A stretch of 64,000 bases of DNA. Source: Acinetobacter sp. Ac_5812. Lineage in GTDB: Bacteria > Pseudomonadota > Gammaproteobacteria > Pseudomonadales > Moraxellaceae. The notes under the pieces were generated by a model, which saw only the letters and a list, made by a program, of their open reading frames with translations, was not told the origin of the DNA and did no database searches. Shown piece after piece: positions 44,422 to 53,677 of the stretch. The translations under genes were made by a program, and so were the position numbers. The stretch spans positions 1 to 64,000 of the forward strand of contig NZ_LXUK01000024.1 of the NCBI RefSeq assembly GCF_013072695.1. The letters run 5' to 3'. Each line of letters starts with the position of its first letter. Within the stretch, counting starts at the first letter, position 1.

Positions 44422-45549
44422 CTACAAAAACTTCATCAATAACTGTACCAACTCACTTTGTCGATGTGTTTTGGTCTTAGAGAAAATAGACTGTAGATGC
44501 TTTCTGACGGTATCCAGTTGGATGTTGAGTGTATGTGAAATCTCTTTTAATGTTTTGGCATCCAACAACTGTTCACAGATCCTATTTTCTACAGGGGTAA
44601 ACAGGAAAATTTGTGTGTACAGCTCTCTTTGATATTTAGCCTTATGTTTTAAAAAAGAAAAAGTAGCCAATACAACAGGGCGTAAGCCAAAAATTTTATG
44701 TGCTTTTTCAGGGATTAATAAATCTAAGGTTAAAAATAAATCACGGTCAAGCATCAGTGTTTTAGTCCGTTGAGCATAATCTAAGGTTTGATAATGATTA
44801 TAATTGTGCTCTAACTCAAATAGGTGTCGACTAAACAGGCTTTGGCAACGCTCGTCAAAAGAAAATCTTCGTTGATAAAGATGCAGGTGAGGATTATTTT
44901 CACATAATTGTTTGGCTTCATCATTTAGCTCTAAAACAGTCCCATTTAAATTAATAATGGCAATCGGCTGTTTTATTTTTTGGATCAACTGCGAACCTAA
45001 TAAGGTACGCGTTGAATATTCAAAATGATGACGATGCTGCTGAATTTTTTGTTGCAACATCGGCAGCATGTCATAAATAGGTTGTAACTCTGAGCTACTT
45101 AAGGCACCACGATGAGGGCTGGTCAGAAGTGCCAAAATCACACAAATTTTTTGATCATAAATGAGCTGGATTGCAGAACCAAATTGTATATTTAATGGTT
45201 GTAATACTTGTTGATAGACCTGTGTTTGGTTAATTTCTTGTTCGGTGAAGTGCTGTGAGTCATGCATCCAGCCTTGAAACGGTGCCGAGATTGATTTCTT
45301 TAAACGAGGGTCATCATCAATTTCTAGGCGTACATTGGTCAAAGCCACTTGATTGAGATAATCTGCATCAATACTAAGACCATGATGCACACTAAAAGAC
45401 AGTGCTTGAACTTGCAGATCAACTGCTAAAAGCTGAGATAATTGTATATTAAAGGCATGATTCAGATGCTCCAAAAAAATGACCCAGTCATCAATATCTT
45501 GAACCTTTTCCAAGATTTCCATGACTGCACTTTGTTTGATTAGATCCAT
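44422..45549 (-). CDS. LuxR-family regulator (paralogue B) flanking the lipoprotein island
   Basis: 375 residues with the same layout as the regulator at 36941: unknown N-terminal region, PAS-like middle (PIAIINLNGTVLELNDEAKQL, about 190-212) and C-terminal LuxR/GerE helix-turn-helix (FTPVENRICEQLLDAKTLKEISHTL and LDTVRKHLQSIFSKTKTHRQSELVQLLM). Shared landmarks with paralogue A include DDPR, QVYQQVLQPL/ALYQNILLPI, KICVILALLTS/KLCVLLGVFTS and FGLRPVVLATF/FGIRPSVMLTF, so they arose by duplication. It is transcribed toward the island from the far side. No phosphoacceptor domain is visible; the signal is unknown. Confidence 0.88.
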   Translation of the reverse strand: MDLIKQSAVMEILEKVQDIDDWVIFLEHLNHAFNIQLSQLLAVDLQVQALSFSVHHGLSIDADYLNQVALTNVRLEIDDDPRLKKSISAPFQGWMHDSQHFTEQEINQTQVYQQVLQPLNIQFGSAIQLIYDQKICVILALLTSPHRGALSSSELQPIYDMLPMLQQKIQQHRHHFEYSTRTLLGSQLIQKIKQPIAIINLNGTVLELNDEAKQLCENNPHLHLYQRRFSFDERCQSLFSRHLFELEHNYNHYQTLDYAQRTKTLMLDRDLFLTLDLLIPEKAHKIFGLRPVVLATFSFLKHKAKYQRELYTQIFLFTPVENRICEQLLDAKTLKEISHTLNIQLDTVRKHLQSIFSKTKTHRQSELVQLLMKFL

Positions 45550-45833
45550 CTAAAACCACGACAATAAATCAGAGGATTTTAGCTATTTTATAGAAGCTTC
45601 TTGAGCACGAGAATGAGCAAAAATAAAAAATGTGATTCATTTAAATAATTATCCGATGAAATGCAAGAGCGATTGGATTTCAATGTAATACAACTAACAA
45701 CAAGATTTAAAATAATTTAAAGATGTTCTCTGTAAGAGAAGATGGCAATCGAGAGTTGGTTTCACAAGCAGATAGCTTCTGACCTGAATATTCTTTACAG
45801 TATCAATTGAAATGTGTTCTAACTGAGTAATTT

Positions 45834-46445
45834 ATGCACGGTCTTTATCTCATTACCAATGACGATCCAATCCAACTATTATTAGAAAAATTAGAGGTTG
45901 CTTTGGCAACAGGGCAGATTGCCATTCTGCAATATCGTCGTAAGAAAGTAGCAAAAGCAGATCAACCAAGTGAGGTAAAGCAGATCAATGCACTCTGTGA
46001 AAAGCATCAAGTCCCGTTTGTGATTAATGATGATTTGGCTTTGGCTGAACAATTTGGTCTAGGTGTACATCTTGGACAATCTGATGGTGAAATAAGTGAT
46101 GCTGCCGCACGTTTAGCACAAGGTGTGATTATTGGTCGGACTTGCCTAAATTCATTAGAGCTGGCGGAGAAGGCGATTGCTGACGGTGCAACTTATGTGG
46201 CCTTTGGTGCGGTTTATGCGACCTCAACCAAACCTGAAGCGGGCAATGTAGGTATCGAAGTCATTAAACAGGCGAAACAAAAATTTGCTGTGCCGATTTG
46301 TGCGATTGGTGGTCTGACTGTGGAAAATTCTCAAGTCGTGATTGAGGCTGGGGCAAGCCTTTGCGCGGTAATTAGTGATATATTAGGACGATCAACAGCC
46401 GAAATTCCTGCTCGTGTACATGCATGGGCAACGTTATTTGACTAA
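45834..46445 (+). CDS. thiE: Thiamine-phosphate synthase
   Basis: Joins HMP-PP and the thiazole phosphate to thiamine phosphate; cytosolic TIM barrel, 203 residues. LYLITNDDPIQLL at the N-terminus, ILQYRRKK, PFVINDDLALAEQFGLGVHLGQSDG, GRTCLNSLELAEKAIADGATYVAFGAVYATSTKP and ICAIGGLTVEN with the phosphate-binding loop are diagnostic. It is somewhat shorter than E. coli ThiE (211). No thiamin-pyrophosphate riboswitch was recognised in the 284-bp upstream region, which contains only a small hairpin TTCTCT-GTA-AGAGAA (45726-45740). hemL follows 82 bp downstream on the same strand. Confidence 0.93.
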   Translation: MHGLYLITNDDPIQLLLEKLEVALATGQIAILQYRRKKVAKADQPSEVKQINALCEKHQVPFVINDDLALAEQFGLGVHLGQSDGEISDAAARLAQGVIIGRTCLNSLELAEKAIADGATYVAFGAVYATSTKPEAGNVGIEVIKQAKQKFAVPICAIGGLTVENSQVVIEAGASLCAVISDILGRSTAEIPARVHAWATLFD

Positions 46446-46527
46446 TTAGATGCATCCGCTTTGCGGAACTTTTATTGTTTCTCGGAACCACAACGTTCCT
46501 CGTCCTCGATTCTAGGTTGAGTCTTTT
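46446..46527 (+). other. Two small hairpins between thiE and hemL
   Basis: TCCGC-TTT-GCGGA (46455-46467) and GGAAC / GTTCC (46484-46499). Neither has a T tail, so they are not clear terminators; transcription from thiE into hemL is possible. Confidence 0.4.
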
Positions 46528-47826
46528 ATGAGTTTATCTCCAAAGCAAGAACAGCTATTTAAACAAGCAAGTAAACATATTCCAGGTGGCGTAAATTCAC
46601 CTGTACGTGCATTTAACGGTGTTGGTGGTACGCCTGTCTTTATTGAAAAGGCCAAAGGTGCGTATTTGTGGGATGTCGATGGTAAGCGTTACGTGGACTA
46701 TGTGGGTTCATGGGGACCAATGATTTTGGGGCATGCGCATCCAGATATTATTCAAGCGGTACAAACTGCGGCAGAAGATGGCCTAAGTTTTGGTGCACCA
46801 ACGGTATATGAAACCACTTTGGCAGACACCATTTGCGAGATCATGCCATCCATTGAGTTGGTACGTATGACCAGTTCGGGTACCGAAGCGACTATGACTG
46901 CGATTCGTCTGGCACGTGGTTATACTGGTCGTGACAAGATTGTGAAATTTGAAGGCTGCTATCACGGTCATTCAGATTCATTATTGGTCAAAGCGGGTTC
47001 AGGTTTGCTGACCTTAGGTGAAGGTGAGCCAACCTCAAAAGGTGTACCAGCTGATTTTGCCAAACATACCTTAACGCTACCATATAACAATATCGAAGCA
47101 TTGAAAGAATGCTTTAGCAAATTTGGTCATGAGATTGCGGGTGTCATCATTGAGCCTGTTGCAGGCAATATGAATTTGGTCACGCCAATCGATGGTTTCT
47201 TGCAAGCGATTCGTGATGTCTGTGATGAATATCAATCAGTATTTATCATTGATGAAGTGATGACTGGTTTCCGTGTTGCTTTAGGTGGCGCACAATCGGT
47301 GTATAACGTTAAACCAGATTTAACCACGTTGGGTAAAATCATTGGTGCAGGCTTACCAGTCGGCGCTTTTGGTGGTAAACGTGAAATCATGGAATGCATC
47401 GCGCCTTTAGGCGGTGTTTATCAAGCAGGTACATTGTCCGGGAATCCATTGGCAATGCGTGCCGGTATTGCGATGTTCAAACACCTTCGTGAACCAGAGT
47501 TTTATGACAAGCTGGCTGCACAGTTAGCTAAATTACTTGCAGGCTTACAGGCTGCGGCAGACGAAGCGGGGATTCCATTTAAAACCCAGCAAGTTGGCGG
47601 TATGTTTGGTTTGTACTTTACCGATCAAGAAGACATCACTAGTTTTGATTCAATGTTAGCCTGTGATGTTGAAGCATTTAAGAAATTTTTCCACGGCATG
47701 TTAAAGCGTGGTGTGTATTTAGCACCATCGGCATTTGAAGCTGGATTTATTTCGTCGATGCATTCAGATCAAGATATTGCAGAAACCATTCAGGCAGCCA
47801 AAGAAACCTTTGCTGAAATGAAATAA
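46528..47826 (+). CDS. hemL: Glutamate-1-semialdehyde 2,1-aminomutase
   Basis: PLP-dependent enzyme of the C5 haem pathway that turns glutamate-1-semialdehyde into 5-aminolevulinate; cytosolic, 432 residues. Landmarks: HIPGGVNSPVRAFNGVGG, SSGTEA (116-121), FEGCYHGHSDSLLVKAGSG, DEVMTGFRVALGG (242-254) and TTLGKIIGAGLPVGAFGGKRE with the PLP-binding Lys270. Length matches the family (~426-430). Terminator follows directly. Confidence 0.97.
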   Translation: MSLSPKQEQLFKQASKHIPGGVNSPVRAFNGVGGTPVFIEKAKGAYLWDVDGKRYVDYVGSWGPMILGHAHPDIIQAVQTAAEDGLSFGAPTVYETTLADTICEIMPSIELVRMTSSGTEATMTAIRLARGYTGRDKIVKFEGCYHGHSDSLLVKAGSGLLTLGEGEPTSKGVPADFAKHTLTLPYNNIEALKECFSKFGHEIAGVIIEPVAGNMNLVTPIDGFLQAIRDVCDEYQSVFIIDEVMTGFRVALGGAQSVYNVKPDLTTLGKIIGAGLPVGAFGGKREIMECIAPLGGVYQAGTLSGNPLAMRAGIAMFKHLREPEFYDKLAAQLAKLLAGLQAAADEAGIPFKTQQVGGMFGLYFTDQEDITSFDSMLACDVEAFKKFFHGMLKRGVYLAPSAFEAGFISSMHSDQDIAETIQAAKETFAEMK

Positions 47827-47843
47827 CGCTGCGATGCAGACAT

Positions 47844-47870
47844 AAGCCCGATTTATTCGGGCTTTTTTTA
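47844..47870 (+). terminator. Terminator after hemL
   Basis: Stem AAGCCCGA / TCGGGCTT (47844-47851, 47857-47864), 5-nt loop, T run. Confidence 0.88.
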
Positions 47871-48154
47871 TGGACGCATTTTAGCTTGAGCTGAATAGAA
47901 AGCTTAACTGGTTTAGAAATAATGCTTGATCGTTACAAAATCTTAATGAGTTCCTATCTATTTGTACGATAAACCTCTGCGACGAAGTACAAAGATAAAT
48001 AATCTTTACTGTACCGTAGGGTGAAATAATGCTTGAATAGTAAACTATATTTACGTTGGTCTTAGGCTGTGCTTTGGGCTTGCGTAGGCTGTAGATGGCA
48101 GTTGTATCATATCTAAAAGCTTTTTATAAGAAACCCATAGGAATGGAGTAAAAC
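47871..48154. other. Non-coding region between hemL and the GlcG-like gene
   Basis: About 284 bp without a gene. A loose inverted repeat TTTGTAC / GTACAAA (47961-47967, 47987-47993) is visible; otherwise nothing recognised. Confidence 0.4.
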
Positions 48155-48571
48155 ATGAATACTAAACATTATTTAACGTCCGCTGATGTGGAAATTTTAG
48201 TTGACGCAGCATGGCAATATGCAACAGCGCACAGCTTTAATGTCAGCATTGCAGTTGTGGATGACGGTGGAACCTTATTAATGATGAAGCGTATGGATGG
48301 CGCATCGGTATTATCGACACAGATTTGCCAAGAAAAAGCTCAATCTGCTGCGGTCAGCCGAAGAGCCACTAAGGCATCGGAAGATATGATCCGTGATGGT
48401 AAGATCGGCTTTTTAACGATCAATGCAGCAAAAGGCATGTTAGAAGGTGGTGAGCCGATTGTCTATCAAGGGCAAGTTGTCGGGGCTGTTGGTGTGTCGG
48501 GTGTACAATCTTTTCAAGATGCCGAAATTGCTCAACATGCGATTCAACAATTTCTAGAGCAACAGACCTAA
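48155..48571 (+). CDS. GlcG/HbpS-family protein (DUF336)
   Basis: 138 residues of the GlcG/HbpS-like fold: ADVEILVDAAWQYATAHSFNVSIAVVDDGGTLLMMKRMDGAS, then SAAVSRRATKASEDM, FLTINAAKGMLEGGEPIVYQGQVVGAVGVSGV. No signal peptide, so cytosolic. Some relatives bind haem (HbpS) or lie in glycolate and corrinoid operons, but no such genes are here. Ribosome site GGAG about 9 nt before the ATG. Function unknown beyond the fold. Confidence 0.88.
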   Translation: MNTKHYLTSADVEILVDAAWQYATAHSFNVSIAVVDDGGTLLMMKRMDGASVLSTQICQEKAQSAAVSRRATKASEDMIRDGKIGFLTINAAKGMLEGGEPIVYQGQVVGAVGVSGVQSFQDAEIAQHAIQQFLEQQT

Positions 48572-48671
48572 ATCATCCTTTAAATCCGATTCTGGATGAA
48601 ATATCGAGAGAAACACGAAAAAAAATAGTAAAAATACGTGTCATGCATTGTAATTCAGCGCCAAGCTTTTT

Positions 48672-49358
48672 ATGATTGCCCGCTTGTTTTCATCCAGTCG
48701 TTGGAAGGCTACCTTGAATGATTTTCTAAGTGAACATTTGATTCATCGTGATGAAGATTTTATGGTCATCCATAAACCTGCAGGCTTACTTACTGTGCCG
48801 GGGAAAACACCTGATTTACAAGATTGTTTAATCAATCGTTTATTAGAATTAGAACCAAAAACTTTACTGATTCATCGTTTAGATCGTGATACTTCTGGCA
48901 TCTTGGTGTTTGGTTTATCCAAATTTGGACAGAGCAATATTTCGCGTCAATTCCAAGATCGTCAAACCTCAAAAATTTATCAAGCTTTGGTTGCAGGACA
49001 TTTAGAAGGTCAGGGCACAGTCGACATTCCTGTGATTTATGATCCAAGCCGTCCGCCATTGCATATTGTGGATGCTTCTTATCACAAGCCTGCATTGACC
49101 GAATGGCAAGCCATCGAACATCTAGAAATTCAAGGACAAGCTGTAACTCGAGTCAAACTCATTCCGATTACAGGGCGTTCACATCAGCTTCGTGTGCATA
49201 TGCAATATTTAGGTCATCCGATTCTTGGTGATACCTTATATGCCACACCGGAACAGCAACAGCTTTATGCGCGTTTGTGCTTACATGCCACGCAGTTAAG
49301 CTTCACTCATCCTAAAACTGGTGCACAACTGACATTTGATTGTGCAGTACCGTTTTAG
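48672..49358 (+). CDS. RluA-family RNA pseudouridine synthase
   Basis: 228 residues. Catalytic motif HRLDRDTSGILVFG (about 72-85) with the active-site Asp in RLD; KIYQALVAGHL, ITGRSHQLRVHMQYLGHPILGDTLYA and LCLHATQLSFTHPKTG complete the RluA core. No S4 domain, and the size is that of E. coli RluA (219 residues), which modifies 23S rRNA U746 and tRNA position 32. Symbol withheld because RluA-type paralogues are not separable by eye. Confidence 0.9.
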   Translation: MIARLFSSSRWKATLNDFLSEHLIHRDEDFMVIHKPAGLLTVPGKTPDLQDCLINRLLELEPKTLLIHRLDRDTSGILVFGLSKFGQSNISRQFQDRQTSKIYQALVAGHLEGQGTVDIPVIYDPSRPPLHIVDASYHKPALTEWQAIEHLEIQGQAVTRVKLIPITGRSHQLRVHMQYLGHPILGDTLYATPEQQQLYARLCLHATQLSFTHPKTGAQLTFDCAVPF

Positions 49359-49502
49359 TCTAAAAACTTTTTTATGAAACACGATGTGATGCACGCTATT
49401 TGATTGCGCTTTGTGTCAAAATACATCGTTGAAAACTACATAAAATGCCTTAACTTTTATTTGGGTCAGGGCATAAAATATGTAGGCTAACTTGAGATAA
49501 AG

Positions 49503-52340
49503 GTGGAAAAATTGCAGCAGTTTGCTATTGGTCAACGTTGGTTATCAGATACTGAAACTGAACTCGGTTTAGGGGTTCTTATTGATGTAGATGAACGTTC
49601 TATCAGCATTTTATTCCCTAAAAGTGATGAAACTCGTGTTTATGCACGCAACAATGCGCCTTTATCTCGCATCATCTTTAATATCAATGATGAAGTACAA
49701 GACCAAGAAGGCATTAAGTGGACTGTCGAGTCGATCGAAGATCGTCATGGCGTACTGCGTTACGATGTGGTTCGTAGCCTTGAAAATGGTGAACAAGAAC
49801 GTAAGTCACTGAATGAAACCCGTATCGGTGCACAGATCCAGCTGTCAAAACCTTTAGAACGTTTGTTAGCCAGCCAAGTTGATTATAAAGAATGGTATGA
49901 CCTACGCATTGAAGCGATGTTGTTGCAAGCACAAATGCACACCAGCCCTTTACGTGGTTTTCTTGGTGCGCGCGTGGGTTTGATTCCCCACCAGCTTTAT
50001 ATCGCGCATGAAGTCGGTAAGCGTTTTGCACCACGTGTCTTGTTAGCGGATGAAGTGGGCCTAGGTAAAACCATTGAAGCAGGTCTGATCATTCATCAAC
50101 AACTGAAAACAGGACGTTCAGAACGTATTCTGATTTTAGTGCCTGATTCTTTGCAATATCAGTGGATGATTGAAATGCGTCGCCGTTTCAATTTGCAATT
50201 CTCGCTGTTCGACTTAACCCGTACTGCTTCGATCAAAGAACATGATCCTGATCTGAATCCATTCTTGACTGAGCAATGTATTATTGCCAGTGTTGATTTG
50301 ATGGTTGACCACGATGATTTACGTGAACAAGCCATGGAAGCAGGTTTTGATCTATTGGTGGTCGATGAAGCCCATCATTTGATGTGGAGTGAAGAAGAAG
50401 GTGGCAATGATCGTTATGATTTGGTCGAAGAATTGGCTGAACAGACCGAAGGTGTGTTACTGCTCACCGCAACCCCTGAACAGCTTGGTGTAGAAAGTCA
50501 TTTTGCCCGACTTCGTTTACTCGATCCGCAACGTTTCAGTAGTCTCGATCGCTTCCTTGATGAAGAAGAACAATATCAACATACTGCAAAAATTGCAGAA
50601 GTGTTGATGTCAGATCAAGCATTAACAGAAGAGCATCTTGCTGCACTGGATGGCTTATTGGGTCATCGTATTGATGATCAGCCTGAACAGCGTATGCGTG
50701 CGATTCATGAATTATTAGACCGTCATGGTACAGGTCGTATCTTGTTCCGTAACACCCGTGAAGCGATTCAAGGCTTCCCTGGTCGTGATTGCCAGCCAGC
50801 ACCTTTACCAGCACCAGAAGATTGGTCATTTGATGGCAAAATGCGTGAGCAAATGTGGCCAGAAGAAGGTCAACTCGATGGCGCATGGATGGAAAATGAT
50901 CCGCGTGTGCCTTGGTTGATGGAAGTGCTGCGCAAAGATTTAAAACACAAAAAAGTGTTGTTGATTGCACGCAGCGGGCCAGTGGTAGAAGCATTGGAAA
51001 ATGTTCTACGTTTACATGCGGGTATTCGTACCGCAATGTTCCATGAGGGCATGAGTTTATTAGAGCGTGACCAAGCTGCGGCATATTTTGCGGAAGATAG
51101 TTATGGCGCTCAAATCCTATTGTGTTCAGAAATTGGTTCGGAAGGGCGTAACTTCCAGTTTGCCAGTGATTTGATCTTATTTGATCTGCCTGCAAACCCT
51201 GACGTATTGGAACAACGAATTGGCCGTCTGGACCGTATTGGTCAGGAAAATCGTATTCAAATTCATGTGCCGTATTTGATGGGCACAGCACAAGAACGTA
51301 TGTTCCGTTGGTACAACGAAGCACTCAATATTTTCAGCAGTATTTCTCCGACGGCGCAAACGCTACAAGAGAATTTTATTGTTGAATTGAAAGATTGTTT
51401 ATTGGCCGATCAAGGTCAGACTTTTGAAAATCTACTTGAAGAAGTCAATGTACAGCGCCAAGCCTTGGAAGCTGAGTTACAGGCAGGTCGTGACCGTTTG
51501 CTTGAGTACAACTCGTGTCGTCCAGTGGTTGCGCAAGGCATTGTACAAGCGCTTGAAGATTATGATGACAACACCACTTTGCCAATGTTTGTGAAGCGTT
51601 TCATGTCATCCACCAATATTGACTTTGATGAGCAAAGCAATGGTACGGTGATCATCAAGCCGACTGATCAGATGCAAGTTCAAGGCATTAGCTTGGATGA
51701 AGAGGGCATGACGGCGACCTTCTATCGTGATCAGGCACAAATTCGTGAAGATGCGCAATATTTGACTTTGGAACATCCGTTTATTGAAAGTGTGATGGAA
51801 ATGATCCGCACACAATCATTCGGTAGTACCAATGTGGCCTTGCTGAAATCGAATGCACTAAAACAAGGTTCAGTCTTGTTGGAAGTGTGGTTTAAGGTTG
51901 ATGTGGTTGCACCGAAGGCATTGAACTTGCCATCAAGCTTACCGAAGCAATTGATTCGTGTATTGCTCAGTGAAAATGGTCAGGATTTATCGACCAAGAT
52001 TGATCCAAGTATTTTACGTCCGTACCTGCATCATCTAGATGGCAATAGTTGCCGTCAAGTGGTGAAAGCACGCCGTGAAGTGATTGAGTCACGCTATGCG
52101 CAAGCTTTAGAGATTGCGAAGGGATCATTGCCTGAATTAATGCAACAGGCTAAAGAGCACTACAGTGGTAAATGGCAGTATGAAATTGACCGTTTAAGCT
52201 ATCTGAAGCAATTTAATCCAAGTATTCGCCAAGATGAAATTGAGCGTTTACAGAAATTCCAGAAAGAGGGCTTGGGTCTGTTAGATGGTCTTTCTGTGAC
52301 ACCAGAAGCGATTCAAGTTTTGGTTGTGGTTAAGCCTTAA
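49503..52340 (+). CDS. rapA: RNA polymerase-associated ATPase RapA (HepA)
   Basis: Swi2/Snf2-type ATPase that binds RNA polymerase and recycles it after termination; 945 residues, near E. coli RapA (968). Start GTG 49503, with GAG six nt upstream. N-terminal Tudor-like domains (1-~105), then helicase core: Walker A DEVGLGKT (183-190), DEAH box (288-291), LLLTATPEQLG, and C-terminal helicase half with VLLIARSGPVVEALE, LLCSEIGSEGRNFQFASDLILFDLPANPDVLEQRIGRLDRIGQ. The RapA-specific C-terminal region follows to the end. Own terminator. Confidence 0.96.
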   Translation: MEKLQQFAIGQRWLSDTETELGLGVLIDVDERSISILFPKSDETRVYARNNAPLSRIIFNINDEVQDQEGIKWTVESIEDRHGVLRYDVVRSLENGEQERKSLNETRIGAQIQLSKPLERLLASQVDYKEWYDLRIEAMLLQAQMHTSPLRGFLGARVGLIPHQLYIAHEVGKRFAPRVLLADEVGLGKTIEAGLIIHQQLKTGRSERILILVPDSLQYQWMIEMRRRFNLQFSLFDLTRTASIKEHDPDLNPFLTEQCIIASVDLMVDHDDLREQAMEAGFDLLVVDEAHHLMWSEEEGGNDRYDLVEELAEQTEGVLLLTATPEQLGVESHFARLRLLDPQRFSSLDRFLDEEEQYQHTAKIAEVLMSDQALTEEHLAALDGLLGHRIDDQPEQRMRAIHELLDRHGTGRILFRNTREAIQGFPGRDCQPAPLPAPEDWSFDGKMREQMWPEEGQLDGAWMENDPRVPWLMEVLRKDLKHKKVLLIARSGPVVEALENVLRLHAGIRTAMFHEGMSLLERDQAAAYFAEDSYGAQILLCSEIGSEGRNFQFASDLILFDLPANPDVLEQRIGRLDRIGQENRIQIHVPYLMGTAQERMFRWYNEALNIFSSISPTAQTLQENFIVELKDCLLADQGQTFENLLEEVNVQRQALEAELQAGRDRLLEYNSCRPVVAQGIVQALEDYDDNTTLPMFVKRFMSSTNIDFDEQSNGTVIIKPTDQMQVQGISLDEEGMTATFYRDQAQIREDAQYLTLEHPFIESVMEMIRTQSFGSTNVALLKSNALKQGSVLLEVWFKVDVVAPKALNLPSSLPKQLIRVLLSENGQDLSTKIDPSILRPYLHHLDGNSCRQVVKARREVIESRYAQALEIAKGSLPELMQQAKEHYSGKWQYEIDRLSYLKQFNPSIRQDEIERLQKFQKEGLGLLDGLSVTPEAIQVLVVVKP

Positions 52341-52353
52341 CTTGCAATTGAAT

Positions 52354-52386
52354 AAAAAGCACTTGAGAGATCAGGTGCTTTTTTAT
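52354..52386 (+). terminator. Terminator after rapA
   Basis: Stem AAGCACTTGA / TCAGGTGCTT (52357-52366, 52371-52380; one G-T pair) with a 4-nt loop and T tail. Confidence 0.8.
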
Positions 52387-52434
52387 TTTGAAGGTTTATT
52401 CGCTGAATGTATGAGCTTATTACACTATAATTTT

Positions 52435-53247
52435 TTACGAATAATTTTTATCAAACTGCCGAAACTCAGGTGATCGTTTTTGTAAGAACGAAGTTACAGC
52501 TTCACGGGTTTCTTGGGATTTAACCCGATTTGCTACAATTTCTGCTTCTTGGTCAATGCATTGGATAATTTGTTCAAGTGGAAACTTAATTTGTTTTTTG
52601 ATGATTTTAAGTGATGATAATGGAAGTTTTACCATCTTTTGAGCTTGTTGCTGAGCATGTGTATAAGCATCAGGAACAATTTCATTAATAAGTCGAGCCC
52701 TTAAAGCTTTTTCAGCATTAAATTTTTGACCTGTAAGTAGTAATTCGGCTGCGAGATGATAGCCAGATTGTGGAGCCATAAATAAGCTCGTGGCACCTTC
52801 TACAGAGAGACCTAAATTAACGAATGGGAGTTGAAATATAGCATTGTCTTCTGCAAAGACTAAATCGCAATGAAATAAAAGTGTTACACCAACTCCTATA
52901 GCACATCCCCGAATTGCGGCAACAATCGGTTTTGAACATTGAGCTAAAGCTTTTAAGAATTGGAATGGAGGAGAAATAGATCTATCCATATTGACGTGTT
53001 GTATTTGAGCGAAAGATAAAAAATAATTCATATCATTGCCAGCAGTAAAATCTGTTTCATTACCTCGAAGAATAATCACGCGTATATCATTTTTTTTATC
53101 AGCATCTATAAGTGCTTGAGCAAGTTGCGTATACATCTCACTAGTTAACGCATTTTTAGCTTCGGAACGTATAATTGAAATAGTTAAAATACCATCTATT
53201 AAATCAAAATGTAGATGTGGGTTTTGATTTTTTAAATAAGCCAACAT
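52435..53247 (-). CDS. Enoyl-CoA hydratase/isomerase family protein
   Basis: Crotonase-fold enzyme of 270 residues that likely hydrates or isomerises acyl-CoA double bonds. Landmarks: ILRGNETDFTAGNDMNYFLSF (oxyanion loop with GNDM), KPIVAAIRGCAIGVGVTLLFHCDLVFAEDNAIFQLPFVNLGLSVEGATSLFM (about 105-156) with a Glu in the usual catalytic region, and a C-terminal trimerisation helix. Divergent from an acyl-CoA synthetase across a 430-bp regulatory region, suggesting a shared fatty-acid or other acyl catabolic unit. Precise substrate unknown. Confidence 0.88.
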   Translation of the reverse strand: MLAYLKNQNPHLHFDLIDGILTISIIRSEAKNALTSEMYTQLAQALIDADKKNDIRVIILRGNETDFTAGNDMNYFLSFAQIQHVNMDRSISPPFQFLKALAQCSKPIVAAIRGCAIGVGVTLLFHCDLVFAEDNAIFQLPFVNLGLSVEGATSLFMAPQSGYHLAAELLLTGQKFNAEKALRARLINEIVPDAYTHAQQQAQKMVKLPLSSLKIIKKQIKFPLEQIIQCIDQEAEIVANRVKSQETREAVTSFLQKRSPEFRQFDKNYS

Positions 53248-53677
53248 TGTTGTACACCTTTAGTTTTAACAAAAATAACTCTTAACTTTTAATTTAAGAA
53301 TTCCTGTTGACGGTTTTAGGGTGTTGATTGTTTGTGTTTCAATACTAATAATATTTTTTGTTAATGTTATGCAAGTGTTTTGCTGATAATGTCCTAAAAT
53401 GTATTTATATTTTAACTTTAATGTTTATTGTGCATTTATTTAATTTTTTGTGGCTAAATTAATACTGGTTTTTGGAGTTTTTTGTTATTTTTATTTATTT
53501 TAAATTCGTATTGAATGATTTTAAATTTATGTTTGTTGAAAAATATTTTTTTAAATGTAAATTGGGAACGTGTTGGATAATTTGTGTTTGATTATTACTC
53601 TGTGAGTGTATTTTAAATTTTGACGGTTTTAAATAAATTTCATTCATTTTTATTATCAAGATGATAAAGGATTTTAA
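53248..53677. other. 430-bp divergent regulatory region, C-poor
   Basis: No gene. The plus strand is very rich in T and poor in C. A 12-bp direct repeat TTGACGGTTTTA occurs at 53307-53318 and 53620-53631, one near each divergent start (60 and 47 bp away). TTGACG resembles a -35 element, but no clear -10 fits. It could mark binding sites of a shared regulator. Confidence 0.45.

Noticed and set aside
45550..45833. Possible thiamin-pyrophosphate riboswitch before thiE
   Set aside because: Checked for the conserved thi-box segments; only an isolated ACCTGA-like string and a small hairpin are present, without the paired arrangement.
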